A DNA stretch of 64,000 nucleotides, taken from positions 6,295,797-6,359,796 of the forward strand of contig NC_067204.1 of assembly GCF_026262505.1 (NCBI RefSeq), in the 5' to 3' direction. Positions 40,814 through 49,558 of the stretch are shown here, in pieces (position 1 is the first letter of the stretch; every line of letters begins with the position of its first letter). A model generated the notes under the pieces. The model saw nothing but the letters and a program-made list of their open reading frames with translations. It was not told the origin of the DNA and did not search any database. Source of the stretch: Trichomonas vaginalis G3. Lineage: Eukaryota > Parabasalia > Trichomonadida > Trichomonadidae. The position numbers and the translations under genes were made by a program.

Positions 40814-40866
40814 CCCTGGGCACTTTGTGCCTTGGACTTTAAGTCCTGGACTTTAAGGACCCGGGC
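40805..40866. repeat. Cluster of 5-3-5 short palindromes between convergent genes
   Basis: Consecutive short hairpins: GGGCTTTAGCCC (40805-40816), GGCACTTTGTGCC (40819-40831), GGACTTTAAGTCC (40834-40846), then GGACTTTAAGGACC and CCCGGG. Both convergent genes (40335-40813 and 40853-41260) stop inside this cluster, so it may act as a two-way terminator, or be an invading palindromic repeat. Confidence 0.8.
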
Positions 40867-41260
40867 TCAACGAGTCATGATTTATGAAATCAATTATTTG
40901 ATTCATTCTTTCTTCAATAATTTCTATTCTTTTTGTTAAATCATCTATTTTCATTAATGAGGTGATTCTTGATTGAGGAATAGATTTTAAACTAACAACA
41001 CCTTTTATTTTTGAAATTTTGAATCCATGACCCTCCGGGTCTTGGACTCTGTCCTCAACTTTAAACATTTTATTCAATTTACATGTTGTCAATTCTTCAA
41101 ATAATTTTTTATTATTAGCATAATAGTCATTAAATTCTTCAACAGATGAAAAAATTTTTATTTCAGTAATTGGTTTAACAACGTTTATTTTTTGTTGAAC
41201 ATTTTCACTTTCATTTATTTCTTCCTCCTCTGTTTCATTTATTCTTAAAATTGGTTTCAT
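40853..41260 (-). CDS. Maverick protein of unknown function, 135 residues
   Basis: An intact frame from the ATG at 41258-41260. The N-terminus is acidic (NETEEEEINESEN); the middle has SVEEFNDYYANNKKLFEELT followed by a small beta-like region (CKLNKMFKVEDRVQDPEG, GFKISKIKGVVSLKSI); the C-terminus is an amphipathic helix (IEIIEERMNQIIDFIN) suited to trimer or dimer formation. The codons for DRVQDPEGH coincide with two short palindromes (41029-41054), so part of the loop may be a repeat insertion. A virion protein role is possible from position only. Confidence 0.6.
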   Translation of the reverse strand: MKPILRINETEEEEINESENVQQKINVVKPITEIKIFSSVEEFNDYYANNKKLFEELTTCKLNKMFKVEDRVQDPEGHGFKISKIKGVVSLKSIPQSRITSLMKIDDLTKRIEIIEERMNQIIDFINHDSLSPGP

Positions 41261-41326
41261 TTATCATTAAATAAAAATTAGAATATAAGTGATGAAATAT
41301 ATTTTTTAATTAATATTAAATCAGAA

Positions 41327-41563
41327 ATGGCTGCAGGATTCTTTAAAAAATTATGGGATGGAATTAAGAAAGCAGCAAGATGGGTTCATCAGAAAGTAAT
41401 AAAACCCATTGCAAACTTTTTGGCACCAGTAGCGAAAACGGCAGGAACTATCATAGGTGGCGTATTAGGTACTAAAGCAGGTAATCCGGCGATGGGAGCA
41501 CAAGTAGGTAACGCAGTTGGTGGAATTGCTGAAGGAATACTTAATAAAATAGGAGGTAAATAG
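41327..41563 (+). CDS. Small cationic amphipathic Maverick protein A (78 residues)
   Basis: It starts MAAGFFKKLWDGIKKAARWV, a cationic amphipathic helix with aromatic residues on one face, followed by a glycine/alanine-rich hydrophobic segment (GTIIGGVLGTKAGNPAMGAQ) with the pattern of a membrane-inserting glycine-zipper, ending KIGGK. The same first 11 residues begin the neighbouring gene on the other strand (41588-41803). Such helices resemble membrane-lytic segments of minor capsid proteins (for example adenovirus protein VI) and antimicrobial peptides. Function as a membrane-disrupting minor virion protein is inference. The two genes converge with a 24-bp gap. Confidence 0.65.
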   Translation: MAAGFFKKLWDGIKKAARWVHQKVIKPIANFLAPVAKTAGTIIGGVLGTKAGNPAMGAQVGNAVGGIAEGILNKIGGK

Positions 41564-41587
41564 TGGAAAAATAAATAAATATTATTT

Positions 41588-41803
41588 TTATCTTAGTATC
41601 GGTTGTAGTCTTTGATAAACTTTTTCTCCTTTATTTAAAATTTCTCTTATTGGGGCAGCTTTTGGTGTTATTGATTCAGCAACGTCACTAATTGCTTCTT
41701 TATTCTTAAATATCCAATTTGCTCCTTTCTTCATTGTTTCCCAAACTTTATGCGCTCCTCTTTTTACTTTATCCCACAGTTTCTTAAAGAATCCTGCAGC
41801 CAT
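41588..41803 (-). CDS. Small cationic amphipathic Maverick protein B (71 residues)
   Basis: It starts with the same MAAGFFKKLWD as protein A, then KVKRGAHKVWETMKKGANWI, again a cationic amphipathic helix, but it lacks the glycine-zipper and ends in a different helical segment (PIREILNKGEKVYQRLQPIL). The start codon region (cat at 41801-41803) is 70 bp from the capsid gene, so the two share a divergent promoter region. The pair looks like an inverted duplication whose C-termini diverged. Likely membrane-active virion protein; inference only. Confidence 0.65.
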   Translation of the reverse strand: MAAGFFKKLWDKVKRGAHKVWETMKKGANWIFKNKEAISDVAESITPKAAPIREILNKGEKVYQRLQPILR

Positions 41804-41872
41804 AGTTGATTATTTCATTAAAATTAAAAATTCATTTTCATCTTTTAATTTTGATTTTTTATTTATTAATAA

Positions 41873-43513
41873 ATGACGACTAACTATTTAGTGCCAAACA
41901 CCAAACCGATTAATGGAAATGTGTTTCATTCATTCGAAAAGATAAATGAAATATTCGCAAAGAATGATGGAAGAAGATATTATAGAGAACTTGAAAGTTC
42001 ATGCTATGACTCTGATGCTCCATATTTTGATGATAAACAAACTCATTTAAGAATTACAAATCCGGCTCATGATGTGAACCAATTAGGTGACACATATATT
42101 AAACGCAAAGTTAAAGCAACTCTAGTTTCAAATAAAGCTTTCACATGTGATGCCGCTTTTAAATGCATGCGTTTATTCGTTGGTTATAAATCATCAAATC
42201 AAAGCTTTAAACAATTAGAAGTAGAAACTGAAAGAGGTGATGCCGGTTATCTTCAAATGGATTGCGCCCGTGAATCTTTCGCATTTGCAACATATAAACC
42301 AAAATCAGAAAGGAAAGTTAAAAAGTTTGTTCATTCGTTATATAATAATGTTCAAAAATATGATAACTCAGTATGTGGTAAATATATTGACCCTTCAGAA
42401 GTTTTCAAGAATGCAAATGAAGAAGTTGATATCACTTTTGATATGATTATTCCGGTAAATGATTTGTTAGCATTTCAGGCGTTCGATGATTATCCTAAAT
42501 CATTTGGTGAAATCATTCTTAAATATTATGTTTTCAGGGATACTTTAGTATTTTGTCAGGTTGACCCGTTAAGAGTTGCTGATTTACAAAATTACGTTTA
42601 TGAAAAGATAACTGATGAAAATTATGAAAAGATTATGAATCATGTTTATAAATATGATCGCAAATTCCAACAAATCGGACTTCCTGCCAAATTAATTACA
42701 AGCTTAGCCGCTACATCTGCTGACGCAACTGTTGATGACGTTATTATTTCATGCACAAAGATGGAAGTTTTAGAGGATAAATGCATTACACCAGGATACG
42801 GTTTAATTGAAGAATCAGTTAAAGCAATACCACGTTTATTCAGTAAGGAAGATCCATTCATGATTCCAGCTCAACATATTGACGTTCGTTCACTAAATGG
42901 AGGTTGCATCACTCCTGAAGGTATCAGTTCAGATTTCTCATACGCTCTTCATAATGTTACAGATGTTGTGTTAACATTTCCGAAGAATGCAATGCAAAGA
43001 ACGGTTTTAGAAAATCCAATGCTTCGAGGTCTTCAGGTCACTATAGATTCCAGAAACTTCCCCGATCAAGCGATGACAACAGTGGGCGACATATTCTTTA
43101 CACGTATGCTTCAAGCTTCTGATTTAGATGGAGTGAATGAATGCACAGAAGAATACGAGGACTCATTAACTAGACCACTGAATGATGATGATGGCACACC
43201 ATTAGCTAGAACATGGAAAGACCAAACTTCATTCTTATGCACTATTCCAGTTCAACGTGATGGAGCGGGTATATTCTTTGATGGATTAGAAACTTTCAAC
43301 TCACAAGTTACAGTACAAGTGAAAGCTTATCCAATCATTCAGGGTGTAAATGACACTTACTGTTCAAAGGTGACAAATCCTCCTCAGGTTTGGTTTACTA
43401 GGACTACATATTGGACATGGACACCGGATGAAGGTTTGAAATATCATCCAACAGGTACACCACCGCAGTATAGAAGTTCATATGATGAAATATTGATGAA
43501 TAGAAATGTTTAA
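41873..43513 (+). CDS. Probable Maverick major capsid protein
   Basis: 546 residues, intact, beta-strand rich with few long helices and no membrane segment. Size, intactness and position directly upstream of the packaging ATPase gene suit the double-jelly-roll major capsid protein of Polintons. Features compatible with a jelly-roll C-terminal barrel are the segment MLRGLQVTIDSRNFPDQAMT and the strand-rich region ETFNSQVTVQVKAYPI near the end. No invariant catalytic motif is expected in this family, so the call rests on context, size and composition. A structure-based search would settle it. The ATG at 41873 follows the AT-rich box (gattttttatttattaata) seen before most genes of the element. 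Confidence 0.6.
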   Translation: MTTNYLVPNTKPINGNVFHSFEKINEIFAKNDGRRYYRELESSCYDSDAPYFDDKQTHLRITNPAHDVNQLGDTYIKRKVKATLVSNKAFTCDAAFKCMRLFVGYKSSNQSFKQLEVETERGDAGYLQMDCARESFAFATYKPKSERKVKKFVHSLYNNVQKYDNSVCGKYIDPSEVFKNANEEVDITFDMIIPVNDLLAFQAFDDYPKSFGEIILKYYVFRDTLVFCQVDPLRVADLQNYVYEKITDENYEKIMNHVYKYDRKFQQIGLPAKLITSLAATSADATVDDVIISCTKMEVLEDKCITPGYGLIEESVKAIPRLFSKEDPFMIPAQHIDVRSLNGGCITPEGISSDFSYALHNVTDVVLTFPKNAMQRTVLENPMLRGLQVTIDSRNFPDQAMTTVGDIFFTRMLQASDLDGVNECTEEYEDSLTRPLNDDDGTPLARTWKDQTSFLCTIPVQRDGAGIFFDGLETFNSQVTVQVKAYPIIQGVNDTYCSKVTNPPQVWFTRTTYWTWTPDEGLKYHPTGTPPQYRSSYDEILMNRNV

Positions 43514-43537
43514 AATTATAAATTTATTTTTGATTAA

Positions 43538-44362
43538 ATGGATTTAAACTCATCCACCCCTTATGAAGAATTAGCAGGAGTATATAATACATACGTAGAT
43601 GATATGATTAATGAAGCATTGAGTGATAATAGAAATGCTCTATCTAAGGAAAAATTAATGAAAATTCCATATTCTGAATGTTACTTAAATTCAATCACTG
43701 CAGCAATTGGTAAACAAAATAAAGGTAAAATTAACGATATTAAAACAAATTATCATTATTGCTAACACTTCCCCTATTCACATGTGTTAATTTATATCAA
43801 CCGTTCAGGTTCACCTTCAGATGATACATTTGAATCTTTAAAGCATTTAATCAAAATTCCAATTATTTATTTATCACAAGAAGAAGCAGAAGATTATTTA
43901 AAAAACTTTTTAATGTATAAAGAATTATATAATACAATCAAGAAGCAAGGATTAGAGGATAAAATTATTGATAAACAACGGGATGAATTATTTGAAACAC
44001 TTTCTATTTCAAATTTTGATAGAGAATTTTTGCATTCACTCATTTTTCTAGATGATGCGGTGAAATCAAAACTAATAACAAATGAGAAATCATATTTTAA
44101 TCAGTTATTAACTCAATGTCGACACATTCAGTGTTCATTCTTCATGGCTGTTCAATACTTCAAAGCATTAAGCACAAACATTAAATCAAATCTATCAACA
44201 CTTTTCATTTTCAGTGGTTTTAGTCGTCAACAGTTGAACGTTATGCTTTATCAAGTGAATTTACCAATGAGCATTAATGAACTTTACACACAATATCAAC
44301 AATTAGGTGAACATGGAAAAATAATAGTTGATTTAAATAAAGGTTCCATTAAATTCGAATAA
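43538..44362 (+). pseudogene. Packaging ATPase (FtsK/HerA, A32-like), in-frame stop
   Basis: Two stretches in the same frame, 43538-43765 and on to 44362, separated by one TAA (43763-43765). The C-terminal piece has a Walker B (FLHSLIFLDDAV) and a following arginine-rich helix and Q-containing strand (TQCRHIQCSFFMAVQY) as in poxvirus A32-like ATPases that pump DNA into capsids. The Walker A region before the stop reads AIGKQNKGKI, i.e. the GxxxxGK spacing but isoleucine in place of Ser/Thr, so ATP binding is doubtful. Length (274 codons) matches Maverick ATPases. The stop may be a base-call error (TAA for CAA). The GTG at 43784 is unlikely to be a real start. Confidence 0.7.
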
Positions 44363-44402
44363 CTTTTTATAATTAATTTTTATTTTTTATTTATAATTAA
44401 AC

Positions 44403-45303
44403 ATGACAGAAATAGCAAATCTTCTACAGGTTCCATTAAAACAAGGGACAAACAAAAAGGGTGCATATAATAGAACTATGAAAGTTCCTGATGGAATGAA
44501 AGAATTAGTTCATATTGTTGCTGGTCTTCAAAAAAGATGTTAAACAAATGAGAAACGTTTTAACATTACCAGAAGCTCAAGCATATGCCAAACGTCAAGG
44601 TCCAAATTGGGAAGCACACGAAGCAGACATTACGGGTCCAAATGGAAAACCTGATGGTATAAATGAAGTTTTCGTTACTGATGGTCAAGGAAATATTAAA
44701 GTCATAAATGGTTACAAATTAACTATAACTGATTATCCTAAACGTAAAGCATATAATGAACGTTATCCTATGCAATTTGATGAAAATGGAAAAGCTGTTA
44801 AACAATACATTGGAGAAGGTGAAAATGGTCCAATTAATTCATACCGTTATAATCCATATTCTTATTTCAATGAAGAATTAAATGCTATTGAAGAGGGACC
44901 GGATGGATTACCACGATATGTTAATCAGTTTGATGGTCAATATGCAAATTTGAGACCTGAAATTCCAGCTAAGAAATTCTTTAAAGTTGCTTTATTCGAT
45001 CCAGTGTTCAATGAACAGAAAGAAGCAATGAAAGCAGAATTTAAACCAATTCAAGTGGCAAGAATTTCTTCATCTTCACTTGCAGAAGCGTTCAAGGAAT
45101 TGATAAAGAAACCACTTTATTCTCAACAAGGTTATAACTTTGATTTAATTAAAGAAAGTGATAGACGTAAATTAGAAAAATCAGATGGTTTTAAGAATGC
45201 ATGTAATGAAATGATTAAAGATATTGTAAATGATGAAATAAGACTGGAAGAAACTCAAAGCAATATCAATAACATTATTGGTGCAGTTACAAAGAAAGTA
45301 TAA
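44403..45303 (+). pseudogene. Maverick virion-gene candidate, one frameshift
   Basis: It begins [20 protein letters not shown] at 44403. At about 44530 an A6 run shifts reading into the frame that continues as [20 protein letters not shown] to 45303; dropping one A restores a protein of about 300 residues. A conserved-looking region DGINEVFVTDGQGNIKVING then KLTITDYPKRKAYNERYP suggests a folded, probably structural protein; no enzyme motif. It lies between the ATPase and fibre genes on the plus strand. The family is not recognised; a penton- or vertex-type virion protein is only a guess. Confidence 0.6.
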
Positions 45304-45387
45304 GCAAACAATGATGAACCTTGGGATATTACCGTAACAACTAAATAAAACTTTAAATATATATTTTTCTTTTTTATTCAATTATAA

Positions 45388-46089
45388 ATGAGAAGACGTT
45401 TCACAAGTCAAAAGAACACTAACGCAAAAGCAGAGATTACGGTTGGTTATAACGTAAATGATGATAAATCACGAATTATTCAAAATGTTAAAGTTAATGT
45501 TAGCCCTGAATTAACAAGGTCAGCAACTCAACCAAATTTATTAACTCGTGACTTACCGAAGAATGAGGAGAATGAAGAAAACCATGAGAATGGAGACCCA
45601 ATCATTTTATCTGAACCCGGTAAAGAACCCGTTGAAATTCCCACTTATCCAACATACCCCCCACCTCTTTCATCAAACATCGAGAACCCAGGAATCTACG
45701 ATTCCAGTCGCAATGCGCCATATAAAGTAGACATTAATTCTGAATTAATGAAAATTTACCGTGATATAATAACCGATAATTATGATTCAATAATAAATTT
45801 AATTGACCAATCCGGTTTAATTATTTTACCTTATGAATCATTAATTCACATTATCGCCATTCTTTGTGATGTTCAAGATTCAGACGTTAAGATTCAATTT
45901 TTCATAGATGATGAGGTTTCATGCTGTGGAACAGTTGCAAAAATAAATCCTATAAAGGATATTAGCACAATTAAGATATCAAAGAATGGAACAACAACTG
46001 AACTTCATTTAACTTATAATAACATTTATAATAAAATAGTTGATGAATATAAAATATCACTTGAAAAATTCTTTGTTAAGGCTATTTAA
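45388..46089 (+). CDS. Maverick protein of unknown function, 233 residues
   Basis: An intact frame. The N-terminus is strongly basic (MRRRFTSQKNTNAKAEI), then an acidic Asn/Glu/His stretch (NEENEENHENGDP), then a Pro/Tyr linker (IPTYPTYPPPLSS), then a compact C-terminal region with strands and helices (LIILPYESLIHIIAILCDVQ). This layout (basic head, PPxY-like proline-rich linker, folded tail) resembles scaffolding or core proteins of capsids, but no family is recognised. It overlaps the following minus-strand gene by four bases at 46086-46089. Confidence 0.6.
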   Translation: MRRRFTSQKNTNAKAEITVGYNVNDDKSRIIQNVKVNVSPELTRSATQPNLLTRDLPKNEENEENHENGDPIILSEPGKEPVEIPTYPTYPPPLSSNIENPGIYDSSRNAPYKVDINSELMKIYRDIITDNYDSIINLIDQSGLIILPYESLIHIIAILCDVQDSDVKIQFFIDDEVSCCGTVAKINPIKDISTIKISKNGTTTELHLTYNNIYNKIVDEYKISLEKFFVKAI

Positions 46090-46565
46090 TATTCAAGCAT
46101 TAACATTATTGAATAATAATCCTTTGAATCATAATCAATAATAATTGACCTTTCACCAGTTTCTATCGTTTGTTTTATTTCTTTTTGTTCCCCACTATCT
46201 GGATCGGTCATTGTAATTGTTTTTGTTATAGTATCAGCTTTATCTTTAACTTCAATCTTTTTTCCATCGGGATATTTAAACCAAAATTCCAAAAATTCGA
46301 TATTGTCAATCTGTTCATATTTTAATCTATCAATTGCATTTTTAATACCATCTGAAAATCTTATGAAATGGTCATTATATGGGTTTGATTGAACTAAATT
46401 TGAATGAAGTGAAATATAACCCGATGATGAATATGACATTGACTCATATTTTCTGAAAACACTAAAATTTATAACATGAATGAATTTCTTATTCGTTGAA
46501 TTTATGAATTCTTGAGGTAATCTTATTCTAGTTTTATTTATCACTGGAAAATAACGCTTTACCAT
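46086..46565 (-). CDS. Maverick protein of unknown function, 159 residues
   Basis: The first in-frame ATG is at 46563-46565 (MVKRYFPVINKTRIRLPQEF); an upstream TTG-initiated reading is possible but less likely. Beta-rich (KFIHVINFSVFRKYES; NIEFLEFWFKYPDGKKIE), ending in a hydrophobic strand. The gene is divergent to 46585-47295 with only 19 bp between start codons, so the two share a promoter. The arrangement recurs in element 2, where a minus-strand gene and the fibre gene start 18 bp apart. Possible penton or vertex protein by position only. Confidence 0.55.
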   Translation of the reverse strand: MVKRYFPVINKTRIRLPQEFINSTNKKFIHVINFSVFRKYESMSYSSSGYISLHSNLVQSNPYNDHFIRFSDGIKNAIDRLKYEQIDNIEFLEFWFKYPDGKKIEVKDKADTITKTITMTDPDSGEQKEIKQTIETGERSIIIDYDSKDYYSIMLMLEY

Positions 46566-46584
46566 ATTTTTAATCGTAATAAAA

Positions 46585-47295
46585 ATGTCAATTATCAATA
46601 TTATTTCGAATAATAACTGTGAATTAAATTTAACAGTTAGCGGAATTTATAATGTTACTCTCGTTTCTGTGAGTGGTAAATTTAATCCCATTCTTTTAGA
46701 CCCTTCAGATTATATATCATTTATTAAAGATGACCTTGAAAAAACGTATGATATGTATATAAATAATGTGATAGCGAAATGGGATATTAACACGATTTTA
46801 AGTTATTTAAATGAATCATTTATCGTATGGTATGAAGAAAATTTTAAATCAAAACCCGATAAACTTTTTGAACTTGATGAAATAAATAACCTTATTAAAT
46901 TTCCGCTGAAAATTAAATTTTGTACTCCTCATCTTCGTTCATTGTTGGGGATATTAAATTTTGAAAAAGATGTTGGGGATGTTTTGTATTCTGACACTGG
47001 TTCCAATTTCATTTTAATCAAATGTGATAAAGTTAATACCCCAATGAGATTTTCACATCAAACATTAGACCCTAACTCTTACCCATCAATACAAAACATT
47101 TTATCCATCAACTTAAACACATTTTCTTTATCATATCCGTTTCAATTATCCGGGAATTCATTTATTCTTCATTCAAAAGATTTATCAAATATTAAATTTA
47201 GAATAAGTGACCTATTTGATTGTGATTTAGAATTTATGAATGAAATATTATGGCAATTTCAAATAGAAAAAATAGCTGATGAGATAACAGATTAA
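46585..47295 (+). CDS. Maverick protein of unknown function, 236 residues
   Basis: An intact frame from 46585, divergent from the preceding gene. Alternating short strands (ELNLTVSGIYNVTLVSVSG, NILSINLNTFSLSYPFQL) and a helix-turn segment CTPHLRSLLGILNF point to a jelly-roll-like structural protein; the segment is reminiscent of minor capsid/penton proteins of Polinton-like viruses, where an LLGF-type motif follows a short helix. Not strong enough for a symbol. It lies directly upstream of the fibre gene with a 24-bp gap. Confidence 0.55.
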   Translation: MSIINIISNNNCELNLTVSGIYNVTLVSVSGKFNPILLDPSDYISFIKDDLEKTYDMYINNVIAKWDINTILSYLNESFIVWYEENFKSKPDKLFELDEINNLIKFPLKIKFCTPHLRSLLGILNFEKDVGDVLYSDTGSNFILIKCDKVNTPMRFSHQTLDPNSYPSIQNILSINLNTFSLSYPFQLSGNSFILHSKDLSNIKFRISDLFDCDLEFMNEILWQFQIEKIADEITD

Positions 47296-47319
47296 ATATT
47301 TATTTTTAAATCATAATAA

Positions 47320-48747
47320 ATGATTAAACAACAGCAACCACAGCAACTTAAGACACAGACCATTACATACGCCATATATGCATATAATTCAAAGACGGCA
47401 GAACAAACGCAAAGGTTGAAATATGGAGATTTGGAGATAGTATTGAAAAATGACCATTTCGAATTCGTTTGCAAAGGTGGTGCAGTGATATCAAATATAA
47501 AAGAAATTTTATTTATGAATTCAAAAATTAAAGGTATAACGGATGATATAACATCAATTCCACCAGAAGAACAAAGATATTACGCATTAAATGCATTTCC
47601 TAAAGTTTTGAAGATTGGAAGATTTAATTTAAATGAGGAATTCATAAAAGGTTTCCTAAATGACATAATGAAGAAAGCGGATAAGGAATATGTGACTAGT
47701 GAATTAATGAAGAAAGCAGATAAGGAATATGTGGCTAGTGAGTTAATGAAGAAAGCAGATAAGGAATATGTGGTAAGTGAATTAATGAAGAAAGCAGATA
47801 AGGAATATGTGGTTAGTGAGTTAGAGGAGAAGGTAGATAAGGGACTTATGGCTAGTGAATTAATGAAGAAGGCAGATAAGGAATATGTTAATGAAAAAGA
47901 TAATGAAATTAAAGAAAGGGTTGAATGGTATCATGAAAGGACATCAAAGATTTTAAAAACTAAAGCTGATACAGGATGGGTTTCAGAATGTTTAGACCTT
48001 AAAGCAGATAAAACTTATGTTAACGATGAGTTAGAGAAGAAAGCAAATAAGACTCATACACATCAATCCTTCACTACTGTTGCTATAGAAAGTATTGAAG
48101 GAACGGTTGACGTAACTGGTGGGGATGTATTATATTGTAAACCTCCTAACTTTCCACAAGGTTTAACATCGGATGACGACATAACGACGATGAGAAACAT
48201 TAGATGTAAAGATGTTTATGTCATGAAGGATGAATATAATATTAAATTCACTGCTCAAGATTTATATGACAAGAAAGCAGACAAAACAGAGCTTCAAACA
48301 TTAAAGACAGAAATACTTCAAACATTATATCCTATAGGCTCTATTTATACGTCAATGAACTCAACAAATCCCGCAAGTGTTTTAGGTTTTGGTACATGGC
48401 AGCAGATTGTAGACAAATTCTTATACTGTGCAAACTCTTCAAAGGAAACAGGTGGAAGTAAAACGATTTCAGGTGAAAATTTACCTGCACACAGTCACTA
48501 CATAGATTTAAGCACATCTCAAGCAGGTTGGCATAAGCATAGATATTGGGATTGGTCAGGAATGACAAAAGGTAAAGGATATGATGTTAAAGATGATGTT
48601 AAATTTGCTATAAATTGTTACTGGGATGACACTCAGGGAGAAGGAAACCATACACATTTCGTTTCAGGATATACACAAACAACGGGACAAAGTAAAGATT
48701 ACATGCCACCATTTATGACTGTATTCGCATGGTATAGAGTTCAATGA
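47320..48747 (+). CDS. Phage-like fibre/collar protein with 13-residue repeats
   Basis: 475 residues. The N-terminus may attach to the capsid. Six tandem 13-residue repeats (MKKADKEYVxSEL, bases 47668-47901) follow, then further variants (LKADKTYVNDELEKKANKTH). The C-terminal 150 residues look like a phage tail-collar/short-fibre tip: YPIGSIYTSMNSTNPASVLG, GTWQQIVDKFL, and closing segments NLPAHSHYID, GNHTHFVSGY, and PPFMTVFAWYRVQ. The His-rich motifs HSH and HTH are typical of metal-threaded fibre tips. The likely role is host attachment by the Maverick virion. The element-2 gene at 63425 carries the same KADKEYV repeats. The ATG follows the AT-rich box (aatatttatttttaaatc). Confidence 0.8.
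   Translation: MIKQQQPQQLKTQTITYAIYAYNSKTAEQTQRLKYGDLEIVLKNDHFEFVCKGGAVISNIKEILFMNSKIKGITDDITSIPPEEQRYYALNAFPKVLKIGRFNLNEEFIKGFLNDIMKKADKEYVTSELMKKADKEYVASELMKKADKEYVVSELMKKADKEYVVSELEEKVDKGLMASELMKKADKEYVNEKDNEIKERVEWYHERTSKILKTKADTGWVSECLDLKADKTYVNDELEKKANKTHTHQSFTTVAIESIEGTVDVTGGDVLYCKPPNFPQGLTSDDDITTMRNIRCKDVYVMKDEYNIKFTAQDLYDKKADKTELQTLKTEILQTLYPIGSIYTSMNSTNPASVLGFGTWQQIVDKFLYCANSSKETGGSKTISGENLPAHSHYIDLSTSQAGWHKHRYWDWSGMTKGKGYDVKDDVKFAINCYWDDTQGEGNHTHFVSGYTQTTGQSKDYMPPFMTVFAWYRVQ
47668..47901 (+). repeat. Six 39-bp repeats in the fibre gene
   Basis: The 39-bp unit encoding MKKADKEYVTSEL is present six times, with codon-level drift in the fifth (EEKVDKGLMASEL) and sixth. It forms a helical or triple-stranded fibre shaft. 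Repeat number is likely to vary among copies of the element. Confidence 0.9.
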
Positions 48748-48825
48748 ACGCTCAATGTTTGTGAAACAAACTTTAGGAGCTCCAAAAGAGCAAACGACAT
48801 AATTTAAATTTTTATTTTAGTATAA

Positions 48826-48960
48826 ATGAAGATTCTACCATATGGTGTTATTGGAAGAGATAAAGATGGAAACCCAATATTTGATCCAAAGTTAAAATTA
48901 AAGTTACTGACAAGACAACAACTTGAAAAGTTGCTGAAACCAAAACAGAATGAAAAATGA
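48826..48960 (+). CDS. Small Maverick protein, 44 residues (motif family)
   Basis: A complete frame from 48826 to TGA 48958-48960. It starts MKILPYGVIGRDKDGNPIFD and ends with a Leu/Lys-rich helix containing LLTRQQLEKLL. The upstream box ttttagtataa matches the promoter-like pattern. Two downstream small genes carry the same C-terminal pattern (LLTKDELNKMM at 49020-49202; IITREEMIKMM at 50037-50201), so this is probably a family of related small proteins. Function unknown. Confidence 0.5.
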   Translation: MKILPYGVIGRDKDGNPIFDPKLKLKLLTRQQLEKLLKPKQNEK

Positions 48961-49019
48961 GAAAATGAGAAAATGAGAAAGAAAAAAATTTAAATTATGC
49001 AATTTTATTTTTATCATAA

Positions 49020-49202
49020 ATGACCAAATTAATTAAGCCAACTATTTCTAAATTAATGTTACCAATGAAATCATTTCATGGAGTACTTATCCCAGGTTCT
49101 TCACAATTAGCCGGGGCAAGTGTTGTGACTCAAGGTGGAACATTAGCGAATCCATTCAAATTATTAACTAAAGATGAACTTAATAAAATGATGATAAAAT
49201 AA
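49020..49202 (+). CDS. Small Maverick protein, 60 residues (motif family)
   Basis: An intact frame from the ATG at 49020, preceded by attttatttttatcata. It starts MTKLIKPTISKLMLPMKSFH, then a Gly/Ser/Thr-rich middle (GSSQLAGASVVTQGG), and ends in the helix LLTKDELNKMMIK. No membrane segment is certain. Function unknown; related in its tail to the neighbouring small genes. Confidence 0.5.
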   Translation: MTKLIKPTISKLMLPMKSFHGVLIPGSSQLAGASVVTQGGTLANPFKLLTKDELNKMMIK

Positions 49203-49269
49203 CTGATAACAAAATTTTATTTCACTACTACCATAAAAACAGGTGAAAAAACAGGTGATATCTCACCTA

Positions 49270-49298
49270 GCCGCTTTGCGGCTCTGACCCTTTGGGTC
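49270..49298. repeat. Two 5-3-5 palindromes (GCCGCTTTGCGGC, GACCCTTTGGGTC)
   Basis: GCCGCTTTGCGGC (49270-49282) and GACCCTTTGGGTC (49286-49298), each a five-base stem with TTT loop, flanked by direct repeats of ctcacct/ttcacct. They lie 70-95 bp after the small gene 49020-49202, a plausible terminator position. Confidence 0.85.
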
Positions 49299-49558
49299 TC
49301 TTCACCTAAATTATATTTTAGGTCAAAGCTTCCACGAGAGAAAAGATTCCTCATTCGCTAAGGATTCCAAAAATGAAAAAATCATTGATTTCGGCTGAGA
49401 AAAAACAGCAAAACCCTTCTTCCACGGGAACAAAGAAATAAAGAAGAAATAAAGAAGAAATAAAGTAAATTTTTTATTTATTCCCGTGGAAGATAGAGCA
49501 CTTTTATGATACTTTTTATTCACGACAAACAAGACAAATAAAGAAAATAAGAAAATAC

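Noticed and set aside
3787-43765. Possible reassignment of TAA to glutamine, as in some oxymonads and ciliates
   Set aside because: Many genes here stop at TAA with sensible ends, and the 4,521-, 1,773- and 1,170-residue frames contain no internal TAA. Parabasalids use the standard code.
47292-47474. A minus-strand 60-codon hydrophobic open frame
   Set aside because: Lies entirely opposite the fibre gene start and has no promoter box.
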